DNA from: Nemertoderma westbladi
Lineage: Eukaryota > Xenacoelomorpha > Nemertodermatida > Nemertodermatidae
NCBI GenBank assembly: GCA_032718475.1
Contig: JAUCBJ010002408.1
Span: forward strand, 1-62,587
Direction of reading: 5' to 3'
Length of the DNA: 62,587 nt
A program made the position numbers and the translations under genes. Shown here piece after piece: positions 1-11,582 of the stretch. The notes beneath the pieces are model-generated. The model was given only the letters and a program-made list of their open reading frames with translations, was not told the DNA's origin and did no database searches. Within the stretch, counting starts at the first letter, position 1. The number at the start of each line of letters is the position of its first letter.

Positions 1-449
1 CTCACTGCTCAATCACAACGCACCTTTACAGAAATAAAAATTACATTAACTGTAATAAATCACAATTAATATGTAACACAACAAATATAAAAACTACATA
101 TAAAATATTGACAGTTTTAAATTTCAATTCTATGGTCAATTCAGCTAGATCAGAAAATAAATTATTGAAATACTATCTCCTAGACTTTAGTTTGTTAAAA
201 TACTTCGCAAACTGCTAAATTTGTATTAAAAAGCGATTTTTTAATTATATTTATGGAACAGAACTTATTTATGGAACACGAAATTAATTATTGCGGAAAA
301 ACAATTGGATCGTCAACTGGTTCGAAACTAATAAAGGGATTATATTTAAAGTTTAATTTTATAAAAGTATCTTAGTCATCATATAATTATTTTGTATTGC
401 ACTTAATTACAATATAATCGGAATATTCCCATATATTTCGCAACCACCA
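1..449. other. AT-rich flank, nothing recognised
   Basis: No coding potential, RNA gene or clear repeat was seen. It is downstream of the RFX 3' UTR. Confidence 0.5.
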
Positions 450-827
450 TGTACCGGGTGCTCCGTAATGATTGCCCCCCCCCCCCCCCCCTGGCCAGCT
501 GCGAGACATGCACCTTAGTGTAATATATCATTCGAAGGAGAATTTAATTTTGAGTTTGCATGCAAAAATTTAGGGTCCAATACAAAAGTATAAAATTTTA
601 TAGGCTATTCTTTAAACCTATCTTACTTTTCAATATATGTGATTTAATCACAATTAAAAAAATATATAATTTATCCAGCGTTAGTCATCAGCTTTGCAGG
701 TGAGCCCTGTTTAAACAGTTATTACTGCCTGACTTTTGCTGTATTGCAATATATTACAGTATTCAGTTACCGGTATTAGTGTTTCTTTGGTAATTTTACT
801 GAATTAGGCCTAACAGAAGTAATTAAA

Positions 828-929
828 ATGACAAGTTCCAGTGCAATCTTCGATGACTCTGAAGAAAAACGTATGGTTGACAGGATCAGAGATGTTACTT
901 TTAGAGAGGGTCGTGATTCTGTGGCATAA
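828..929 (+). pseudogene. 33-codon ORF upstream of a histone-type stem-loop
   Basis: The ORF begins MTSSSAIFDDSEEKRMVDRI and ends RDSVA. A very weak resemblance to the IYEET...IRDAVTY segment of histone H4 can be drawn but is not convincing by itself. The stop-to-stem-loop distance of 24 nt is typical of replication-dependent histone genes. Confidence 0.3.
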
Positions 930-952
930 TCAAACTGAACTCAAACCAAAAC

Positions 953-968
953 GGCCCTTTTAAGGGCC
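953..968 (+). promoter_or_regulatory. Histone mRNA 3' stem-loop (SLBP-type)
   Basis: GGCCCTTTTAAGGGCC forms a 6-bp stem with a 4-nt TTTA loop, flanked by CCAAAAC upstream and AACA downstream. Canonical histone ends read CCAAAC-GGCTCTTTTCAGAGCC-ACCA. Flanks, stem length and loop length all agree; the last loop base (A for C) is unusual. No clear purine-rich downstream element follows. Confidence 0.65.
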
Positions 969-1270
969 AACATCCTTTGCCACTATCGAGGAGCTCCCCG
1001 TGCTGCAAAGGGGAAACATGGCTGTAAATCTGATGACTAACGCTGGATAAATTATATTTTTTTTAATTGTGATTAAATCAAAAATATTCGAAAAGTAAGA
1101 TTGGTTTAAAGAATAGCCTATAAAATTGTTATACTTTTGTATTGGACCTAAATTTTTGCATGTAAGCTCAGAATTAAGTTATCTTTCAAATGGTATATTA
1201 TACTAAGGTGCATGTCTGGCAGTTTTGCCTGGCCAGGGGGGGGGGGGATCATTAGGGAACACCCGGTACT

Positions 1271-1794
1271 TTAAATTGTAATTTATATCACAATGAATAA
1301 AGTCCGTGGGACCAAACTTTACAGGTTATATAATAACCAGTTTACTGTTAATTATTCGGTGAAACTAAACGACAGTTTTACAGTTTGGGAAGCAAAATAT
1401 AAAAAAAACAGGTGGAAACAATTATTTTGGAAACATCAAATCGACACAAAATACCATAAAGGGGCTGAGTAAATAAAAATTATAGCTGAATACTTTTTAC
1501 TAAAAATAATAGAAACTGCTATCAGTTTAGGTATAAACAATTAAAATAATTGTTAATTTTCTTAATTTTTCGCTTAATACTTGTTGAGCTATTAATTACT
1601 GTTACCTGGAAATATATTCTCAGAAATTTATAATCTTCACAAAACACAACAAAAATAAACTTAATTACTCATCCAAATAGTTGTGTTAACCATCCCTCGG
1701 AATTTCATTCGAACTTTCCGACGGCTATAGATGTTCAAAATTAGTAATTTTTATAGATTTCCTGGGCAAAAAATGAGAAAATAACGAAGACCAA
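1271..1794. other. AT-rich spacer, nothing recognised
   Basis: No gene, SINE or tandem repeat was seen between the foldback element and the RFX 3' UTR. Confidence 0.5.
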
Positions 1795-2419
1795 TTTATT
1801 ATATAATAAGATAAGAATAATTCTACATTTATTCAGTTGCTAAAGAATCGCCACCGAAACTAAACAATTTTTACACCAAAAAGATTCATCATCAGTCGAT
1901 TGGTAATGTAAACAACTTAGTAACGGAAACTAATTGATGCAAAGTAGGGCCACTTTAAATTCTTCTCACATCTACGTGGCTGTTTTATCAATATCACAAA
2001 ATTTATATCGAATTAAATAGTTAATAAATTTTATAAAAAGTTAAATGTCGGTCACTTTGTGATATTATTATTTTATCGCAAGATGGAAGTAAAGACGCAA
2101 AATTATTGAAACTTAGTAAATAATAACCAATTCCTCGTCGCTCAAGATACGATCGATCGCACACATTAATTACATACAATAATGAAAATTACGTTAAATT
2201 ATATTTTTTTTTGACAATTAAATATTAAATTACATTTCTATTTACAAAGTTGGAGGGATTAAACTGAGACGTCTAAACTACAAAAACGAGAAGGACGAAT
2301 GTTAAAAGGGAACCTGGATGAGTTCGAGTTCAAACCAGTTAAGTATCTATGGCGTCGCGGTACAGTTGCCTTGGTTACCACCGCGAGTTGTTAAATTATA
2401 ATAAAGCTCAATTACTTAA
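1795..2419 (-). terminator. RFX 3' UTR with candidate poly(A) signals
   Basis: AATAAA on the minus strand (TTTATT on the plus) occurs at 1828-1833 and 1795-1800. They are the first clear signals I see below the stop codon, implying a 3' UTR of roughly 600 nt. The cleavage site is inferred. Confidence 0.4.
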
Positions 2420-3205
2420 TTACCTATTAATGGTTGAATTGCCAGTGGAGACTTGGTTTATAATAACGCCACGTGGCGCAATAGAGACGGGTTGAGCTGC
2501 GTGTGGCGCGCCGGGGTAACTGGGACCCTCGACCTTACCTTGAGTCATAACGCCGGTCGTCGTGGCCACAGGGAACGAGTACGGTACCTCCAAACGAGCC
2601 GAACCCTCGCTCGGTTCCGTCTTGGTTCGCTTCCCCCCGCCGACTGTCTCTATAGCGACGGTGCGTTTCGTGGGGACCCGCTGGGCGGCTTCGATGTCCG
2701 GGGGCATGACGTCACCGGAAGGAGGTATGACGTCACCGGAAGGTTGGATTACGTCATCTGAAGGTTGTACTAGACTGGTCGGGGGAACGTAGGTAGTGCG
2801 ACGCGCTTCTGTCAAAAGTAAATCGTCTGGTTGCGTGGCAACGTTCATTCTGGAATGTTGAGGAATCTGAGCAGTAGGAAACACCTTGTTGGCTGTGAAC
2901 GCGGGTGTAAGAGGCGGCGCAGGGGGAGCCGTTGATTGGCTGCGCGCCGCCGACACCATGGACGGCGCCAACCCCGCCGCCACAGCAGCCGCAGCCGCCT
3001 CCATTTCCTCTTCCATCTCCCGGGACGCCTCGATATCGTCCTCCTCTACGTCTTCGTCTACGACCTCGTCCTCGGGTTTGACCTCCTCCCCGTTCACGGC
3101 TTCCTCCGTGGGTTGGTTCTTTACGAGTCGAGCCGAGATGGGCGAGCCGAGGATTAGTTGCGAGTGGAGGTGATCCTCAGGGAGGTCGAGCCCCAAACCG
3201 GCGTA
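2420..3205 (-). CDS. RFX: RFX exon 14 (last coding exon, acidic tail)
   Basis: This exon has acceptor TACTTTCAG and 261 codons to a stop at 2420-2422. After [16 protein letters not shown] it has a long Glu/Asp block ([20 protein letters not shown]), an alanine run, Pro/Ser/Thr-rich sequence, an eight-residue tandem repeat ([15 protein letters not shown]) and a basic KRTKTEP motif that could help nuclear import. An acidic stretch after the dimerisation region is also seen in vertebrate RFX1/2/3. The repeat is visible in DNA as copies of GACGTCACCGGAAGG near 2706-2750. Confidence 0.93.
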   Translation of the reverse strand, partial: YAGLGLDLPEDHLHSQLILGSPISARLVKNQPTEEAVNGEEVKPEDEVVDEDVEEDDIEASREMEEEMEAAAAAVAAGLAPSMVSAARSQSTAPPAPPLTPAFTANKVFPTAQIPQHSRMNVATQPDDLLLTEARRTTYVPPTSLVQPSDDVIQPSGDVIPPSGDVMPPDIEAAQRVPTKRTVAIETVGGGKRTKTEPSEGSARLEVPYSFPVATTTGVMTQGKVEGPSYPGAPHAAQPVSIAPRGVIINQVSTGNSTINR

Positions 3206-6200
3206 CTGAAAGTAAAACACAAGACTATTTCATTAGGCATAAATTACTTTACGTTTCAGAAAAAAGTAGCTGTCATTATGTTCGTCGATGACACGAATTT
3301 GAGCCTCATTATATTATAATAAACCGTGTTTATTATATATTATGGAACGGCGGGGGGTAGCTCGCAGTTGGTTGAGCGCCGGGCCTGCAATCTATTGGTT
3401 GTAGGTTCAGCCCCGCCAGTGGTCCACTCAGCCTTTCATCCACTGGGGTCGATAAAATGAGTACCAGTTAAATAACTGGGAGCAAATCTTGGGATAGGAG
3501 TAGCGCCCACCCCTACCTTCGGGTAGCAGATAGGAGTAGCGCCCACCCCCTACCTTCGGGTAGCAGATAGTAGTAGCTTCTACCCCAACCTTCGGGTAGC
3601 AGATAGGAGTAGCGCCCACCCCTACCTTCGGGTAGCAGATAGGTAGTAGCGCCCACCCCTACCTTCGGGTAGCAGATAGGAGTAGCGCCCACCCCTACCC
3701 TCGGGTAGCAGATAGGAGTAGCGCCCACCCCTACCTTCGGGTAGCAGATAGGAGTAGCGCCCACCCCTACCTTCGGGTAGCAGATAGGAGTAGCGCCCAC
3801 CCCTACCCTCGGGTAGCAGATAGGAGTAGCGACCCACCCCTACCCTTCGGGTAGCAGATAGGAGTAGCGCCCACCCCTACCCTCGGGTAGCAGATAGGAG
3901 TAGCGCCCACCCCTACCTTCGGGTAGCAGATAGGAGTAGCGCCCACCCCTACCTTCGGGTAGCAGATAGGAGTAGCGCCCACCCCTACCTTCGGGTAGCA
4001 GATAGGAGTAGCGCCCACCCCTACCTTCGGGTAGCAGATAGGAGTAGCGCCCACCCCTACCTTCGGGTAGCAGATAGGAGTAGCGCCCACCCCAACCCTC
4101 GGGTAGCAGATAGGTGTAGCGCCCACCCCTACCTTCGGGTAGCAGATAGGAGTAGCGCCCACCCCTACCTTCGGGTAACAGATAGGAGTAGCGCCCACCC
4201 CAACCCTCGGGTAGCAGATAGGTGTAGCGCCCACCCCTACCTTCGGGTAGCAGATAGGAGTAGCGCCCACCCCTACCTACTTTTGGGTAGCAGATAGGAG
4301 TAGCGCCCACCCCAACCCTCGGGTTGCAGATAGGAGTAGCACCCACCCCAACCCTCGGGTAGCAGATAGGAATAGCGCCCACCCCTACCCTCGGGTAGCA
4401 GATAGGAGTAGCGCCCACCCCTACCTTCTGGTAGCAGATAGGAGTAGCGCCCACCCCTACCTTCGGGTAGCAGATAGGAGTAGCGCCCACCCCTACCTTC
4501 GGGTAGCAGATAGGAGTAGCGCCCACCCCTACCTTCGGGTAGCAGATAGGAGTAGCGCCCACCCCAACCCTCGGGTAGCAGATAGGTGTAGCGCCCACCC
4601 CTACCTTCGGGTAGCAGATAGGAGTAGCGCCCACCCCTACCTTCGGGTAACAGATAGGAGTAGCGCCCACCCCAACCCTCGGGTAGCAGATAGGTGTAGC
4701 GCCCACCCCTACCTTCGGGTAGCAGATAGGAGTAGCGCCCACCCCAACCTTCGGGTAGCAGATAGGAGTAGCGCCCACCCCTACCTTCGGGTAGCAGATA
4801 GGAGTAGCGCCCTCCCCTACCTTCGGGTAGCAGATAGGAGTAACGCCCACCCCTACCTTCGGGTAGCAGATAGGAATAGCGCCCACCCCTACCCTCGGAT
4901 AGCAGATAGGTGTAGCGCCCACCCCTACGTTCGGGTAGCAGATAGGAGTAGCGCCCACCCCTACCTTCGGGTAGCAGATAGGAGTAGCGCCCACCCCTAC
5001 CTTCGGGTAGCAGATAGGAGTAGCGCCCACTACTACCTTCGGGTAGCAGATAGGAGTAGCGCCCACCCCAACCCTCGGGTAGCAGATAGGTGTAGCGCCC
5101 ACCCCTACCTACGGGTAGCAGATAGGAGTAGCGCCCACCCCTACCTTCGGGTAACAGATAGGAGTAGCGCCCACCCCTACCTTCGGGTAGCAGATAAGAG
5201 TAGCGCCCACCCCTACCTTCGGGTAGCAGATAGCAGTAGCGCCCACCCATACCTTCGGGTAGCAGATAGGTGTAGCGCCCACCCCAACCCTCGGGTAGCA
5301 GATAGGTGTAGCGCCCACCCCAACCCTCGGGTAGCAGATAGGTGTAGCGCCCACCCCTACCTTCGGGTAGCAGATAGGAGTAGCGCCCACCCCTACCTTC
5401 GGGTAACAGATAGGAGCAGCGCCCACCCTTACCTTCGGGGAGCAGATAGGAGTAGCGCCCACCCCTACCTTCGGGTAGCAGATAGGTGTAGCGCCCACCC
5501 CTACCCTCGGGTAGCAGCTATATCGAAAGAGGAGCCTTCGGGTCGCCTCCGGCTTCGGCCGACTGTTTGCTTTGCATGATATTATGAAAATAAATTAGAA
5601 ATCATTGTAATTATTATGATACTATCTGACATTTTTAATATGGTAGGTTTGATATTATTAAGATCGCCGATTAAATTATGTATGGAATTATTTCTTATAA
5701 ACTCACCTGTTTAGCGTCTCCCATAACGGCTATGGGTGTGAGAGACATTGCCGCTGCCACCCTGTGCTCCACCAAGTAGAACATGTACTCGTCGTATAGT
5801 AATCGTATGAGATGGAAAGAGCCGAAGCTAGCGGCGCTACGAAGGGTTAAATCGCGAATAACCATAGAACTAAAAAATAATTAAACAAAAGTTAATATTA
5901 GTTAAATAAATTAGCCGTCTGATTGATACAACTAAACTGGAACTAAATCAATGAGGTGGTATCATCTCTCAATTCTTGACTTATAGAAGGAGCTTATATG
6001 AGATTGGTGGCACTAATGATTGAGGCAATTCCAGAGATCGCTAGTAGAAATCACATCCGAAAGGACCGACAGGTAGTAGAACAGACACAACTATTCACAG
6101 ACAACAGAACATTAACAGTAGATACATAAACGAACGCCATCAATACAAGCTCATCGAGATAAAACGAACAAGGGATGCAGGCAGATGAAGAATAAGATCG

Positions 6201-9200
6201 ATTACAACAAGCTGAAATATCACCCTGGAGTTTTAATCCACGTCGCAATGGCAGTTGCAACTGCCGGATTCCACTTGAGGAGTGGAAGTCGCTTTTTGAG
6301 AATTTGTTGAACTTTGAAAATTAGCTAAAGAAGCAACTCTAGATCTCGACCCTGAGTCTGAACTAAACAAGCCTTTTATGGAAGAGGACAATTTTAATGT
6401 TCTACGATCCAATTAGTTCAGTAAATTATTTTATGTACAATACTTATTATACATTATTATTTTATTTACTATTATTTTATTAAATAAACTTAAACAAATT
6501 TAAATTAATTTACGAAAAATAAACTAAAACAAATGTAGTTATAAAAAAAACCAATCACACAGACATTCTTCCATGTTACATCACACTACGTAACCCCTGC
6601 CAACCAATCAACCGCCCCCACTCATACAACTCAACCAATAACAAGCGAGGACTAACCTGTAGAAACTCCACTTCAATAGGAATTGTTTGGCTGCGTGAGC
6701 GTAGTTAGGCGAGTTCTCGTAGGGTTTAAGTATGCTGGATACCACGCCCTCCAACCAAACAGCCCACTGCTCCAACGAGTTCTGCTGCTGTAGAGTCACC
6801 TTGAAGTCCTGCTCCAACCGTTGAACAATAGAGTCCTCGCACTGACAGACCCATGATGCTTGTTCCTGCAGTTATATGAGAAAGTATTTAGTATTTGTAT
6901 CAATTAACAGTTGAGTAGTATATCTAATTATCTATCTATAATCGGCATTCTGCTTTGCAGTTGAATGAATGCTGTACCGGCTTGTCAACAAAATTGCGCC
7001 GCCACAACTTCCTATCACCCATGATTTTATCGAGATTATACGCATCGTCAAGGCCTGTATCCTTTTACAAACGTCTCAAGAACGTCAAGGGCTGTAAAGC
7101 GCAACATCGATAATGGCGAGTCGTGTCCTGTTAAGCGGAGGCGGTGTTTCGTATTGTATGGAATAAGTGGACAATTGGTGGAGCTGCCTCAATTATTGTG
7201 TTCGATGATATCCACCACCCGCCCATATCGCATGAACAATTATGCCTTAAGTAAGTGAAAATCAATACCTTTGCTTTCAATTAAATACAATATATTTACC
7301 CAATAACGGGTGTAGAGAGAGCTGCTGGCTTCATTTTGTAAATTGTGATTTTTAATTCATTATGACACGAGTTTATTTACGTACCGAGCGAGCGCTGCGA
7401 GGGAGGTTTACATAAATAAACAAGGGTCTTTAACGCTGAAAAGGGACCTTTACAAGCAATGATGTATGTAATTTTGTTACATTATGTCAACGTATTAGCG
7501 TTCGGTTTGTGAATAAAGGATTTTATGGATACTCATTTATACATTTTAATCTGTACTATATCGAATAGAAGTGAAATTGATTAACAGGTACACAGTATTA
7601 ATTATACATTTAAATCTAATTAAAGTTTATTGGAAGTTATCTCCTGCTTGGATGTGATAAATCATTAATCCATCTTGACTATAGTCGACTGAAGCAAACT
7701 TAGTCACTGTCTGAGTCCGTTCAGTTTTACTGAACACTGTCGTCACTTTCTTTGGTTATTTTAGTGTCTTCTATTGGACGTTTCGCCATAATGGATTACA
7801 GTACATGTTAAACAATTATTTACATACAGTAGCTAGTCCCGTCACTGCAAACTGGATAATAAAGCAGCAATCATTAACATAAATGGAAATAATACATTCT
7901 GGAATACGGTAACTTAAGTTTTTTCTATGGCATTGATTACTTTGCAACGTTCCGACCTATAGGCCGCAACGCGGCAAAGTGGATCTTTGCAGCGTTACGA
8001 GTAATTCACCAGAACGCTGTTGACATAATCTAACAAAAGTTATTTATGGTTGTTCAATTCTCCTAACTTAGTAAATATTAGAGTTTTAGAGCTTTTAGTT
8101 AAAGATAGAGTTAGAGCTTTTACGCATATTTAAAACAAAAATAAATTATTTCAATTTCAAAAGAACTTGATAAAATTGTGTGGTTGAGAAGTACAATACC
8201 AACCTGGACATTATGAAAGTCCACTCGGTTTAGGTCAGTCAACATCTGACTGATCTGTGACGTATTCTGTAGAACAGCACGAGCAGCCTGGGCTAGGTGA
8301 TTCAATGATGTGTAACGGCGGAGTGTCTGAGCAAGAGCGTTAACGCTGGAAACCTAGGCAACAGAAAATTGTATCATTGTGTATCAGAATAGTTTCGTGA
8401 TCGGATATTTAGTGACAAGGTATTTTGTGAACAACTTCTTTATGACCAGTTTTTTGTGACCCGCTTTTTACGACCAGTTTATAGTGAACCGGTGATTTGT
8501 GTCCAAGGATTTAGTGATCAGTATTTTTGTAACCAGCTTTTTAGTTAACGTTTTTATTTGTAACAAAGCTTTTAGTGACCAGGGGAAATGTGATCACCAG
8601 GGGAAATGTGATAACTTTGCAAGAGGATCTCCTGTCCACATTGCCAGTCACTGGACTTAAAGTCATTAATAAATACCCAAACGGTTCCCACCTACTGCTT
8701 ACCTATTAAAGCACCTGGTCAACACAATTAATACATAAATTGTTAATTCCCTCCCTTTGTATTGTTTGATATTGTGCCAAAACGGATATTAGTTTTATAA
8801 TTACGCTTAGCTCGAACCGAATTAGCGGGGCAACATAAATATTTACAGTAAATCTTACGCGCCTGTCACCTTCGATACCAATTTGTACACATAGGCAGAT
8901 AAATCTCTAAAAGGTTTTATGATATTTTTATAATTTTAGGTTGTAGTAAAGGGATAATTTACGACAATGAAGTGAAGCGCAGACAGTATGACTTAACTTT
9001 GTAATGGCAATTAATATACTCCAAGATATGACTTTGAGATGCAGATTAAAAAAATATATTATTTTATTTGCATTTAAATATTTAATATTATTAAACTTAA
9101 ATACAAGTTGACTAAATATATAAAATATTAGATGAAGCAGCCCAGTGTCTTCATTGATTAAGATAGATCGAGATACAAAGAAAATAATTTCAGACTTATG

Positions 9201-11498
9201 AACCTCGATTAGGTGTGCAAACTGAAACTATTACTACAAATAACAGCGACGAAACAAAAACTTAACTTTGTGTAAATGAAGACAAAACAGGTGGTTTTGA
9301 AATTTGAGAAATTATTTATTTTATATTATAATTAAAGCGGGTTGGGTGAATTCTTAGCCCGCGAGTATTCTTAGCCCGCGAGTATTCTTAGCCCGCGGGT
9401 ATTCTTAGCCCGCGGGTATTCTTAGCCCGCGGGTATTCTTAGCCCGCGGGTATTCTTAGCCCGCGAGTATTCTTAGCCCGCGAGTATTCTTAGCCCGCGG
9501 GTATTCTTAGCCCGCGAGTATTCTTAGCCCGCGGGTATTCTTAGCCCGCGGGTATTCTTAGCCCGCGAGTATTCTTAGCCCGCGGGTATTCTTAGCCCGC
9601 GAGTATTCTTAGCCCGCGGGTATTCTTAGCCCGCGGGTATTCTTAGCCCGCGAGTATTCTTAGCCCGCGAGTATTCTTAGCCCGCGAGTATTCTTAGCCC
9701 GCGGGTATTCTTAGCCCGCGGGTATTCTTAGCCCGCGGGTATTCTTAGCCCGCGAGTATTCTTAGCCCGCGAGTATTCTTAGCCCGCGAGTATTCTCAGC
9801 CCGCAAAAAAATAGAGTTTATTGTTTTGGTTCCCCCAATACGCCTTGAAACCTGGTCCTTTACTAACTCGCGGGCTAAGAATACTCGCGGGCTAAGAATA
9901 CTCGCGGGCTAAGAATACTCGCGGGCTAAGAATACTCGCGGGCTAAGAATACTCGCGGGCTAAGAATACTCGCGGGCTAAGAATTCATAATACCTTAAAG
10001 CGTATTATTTAGTATATCTTAATATATTTTTTGGTATTTATTTAACATTAATATATAACGATTCCACTTATCCTATTATTATATACTATTAATAATTATA
10101 TAATTATTTTATATTAATACTTTTACAATGTCATTCCAAACCATCAAATTTAGTGACGTAGAAGGTTTATTTAAATCGGGAAGTAAAAGTAACTCTACCG
10201 TAATGATAATGGAGATAATACGGATAAGTAGCCAGGAATGCATTGCAAGATATAAGGTAAGTAAAGTAAAATATATAAAATAGTTAACGTTACTAATATT
10301 AGTACCTACCTACCTCTAGTGTAAAAATAACAGAATTAGAAATAAATACAATAATGGGAAGTAATTAACTATTTTATTCAACATTAATTAATTAATGCCA
10401 TTGAGTACGGACAGCTCTAGATATTATATTCAAATTATAAAACGAATACACTATATTGCAATACATTACATCCCTTTACGATTTAACTTTACAATGACCT
10501 GAATGCCTAAAAAGTTTCAAATCTAAACGTAATGTTCTAAATATTCGACTTATTTATTTAATTAATTAATTATGAAAGTCTATTTTTATGGCTACATGTT
10601 GAAACTTTTACAATTAAGAAAAACGTGTTCTACTTATCGTGCATTAAATAAAGTTTGAAAAATACTGACAAAATTATTGCGTTCCTTTAAACAATAAAAT
10701 TCATATGCGATTTTCATCAGAAGTCGTTTCGGAATGTTAAGATTTTGGAATACAAATATCTTGCAATTTACTTTAAGTTTAAACTGTTCTGATACTCGTG
10801 GGTTTATTTTCACTAACTCATTTCATTACGTTTGTTCGTGTGACAAACAAACAACTTGGATCATCACACTGTAAAATTCTACTTTGCACACATTGTCACC
10901 CACTAAGTATTAAATTAATTACGCTATATTTTTCACTTAAAAAACAGTATTCCCACACCACCAAGAAACACGCAGAAGATCTTCTCCTCCAGGATTTGGA
11001 GCGGAATTATCCTCAGAACCGCGATTGGAGAGACCGCAGGATAGAGTGTCTCAGTAGTTGTTCCCCCTGTATAGGGTGTATCGACAAACTAACAGCTTAT
11101 ATAGGTGAGCACAATCACAAAAATAAATAACGAAAAAAATGAAAGCGGAAACAACTAAAGCAAAATCAACCAGATATAAATCCGAAAAGCGATATAATAT
11201 CGTTGCACTTTACAGATCCCACAGCCATGGAAACAACGTTTTGTTAACTTTAATTCGGCGAAATTCAATTTTTTTATGTCTTATTATGGGAAAGGAATAA
11301 AGATGTTAGTGGTTGAGGGCTTTGCTAACCGATGGTTACAATTTAATATTTGCTCATAATTGTAAATGTTATGTAAAATAGTTCTAAAATAATACAAATT
11401 AGTTTTCTATAGACAATTTATTATTATAAGATCAGAAGAAAATAAAACATAAGTTCTTGTATTTCTGTTCCATGTCTGTCTGTCTGTCTGTCTGTCTG

Positions 11499-11582
<84 letters not shown>

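Larger units (their letters stand above)
450..1270. mobile_element. Foldback element carrying a histone-gene 3' end
   Basis: Outer ends GTACCGGGTG and CACCCGGTAC are inverted, and the inverted arms run about 250 bp (450-702 against 1021-1270). Each arm includes a C or G run and a shared CCAGCGTTAGTCATCAG inner end. The 320-bp centre is unique and includes a 33-codon ORF (828-929) followed 24 nt later by a histone-type stem-loop. No transposase was seen, so it is a non-autonomous terminal-inverted-repeat or foldback element. Confidence 0.8.

Noticed and set aside
3513-5498. Long minus-strand ORFs up to 420 codons ([11 protein letters not shown] repeats)
   Set aside because: They follow from a stop-free 36-bp satellite, open in two frames, with no start context, splice signal or non-repeat domain.
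9349-9984. CRISPR-like regular repeats
   Set aside because: Units are directly adjacent without unique spacers; this is a eukaryotic satellite.
10798-11130. 110-codon ORF as the deaminase start
   Set aside because: Its first part lies in a dispersed repeat also found at 52915-53785; the acceptor at 10947 and the upstream exon at 10128 explain the conserved part better.
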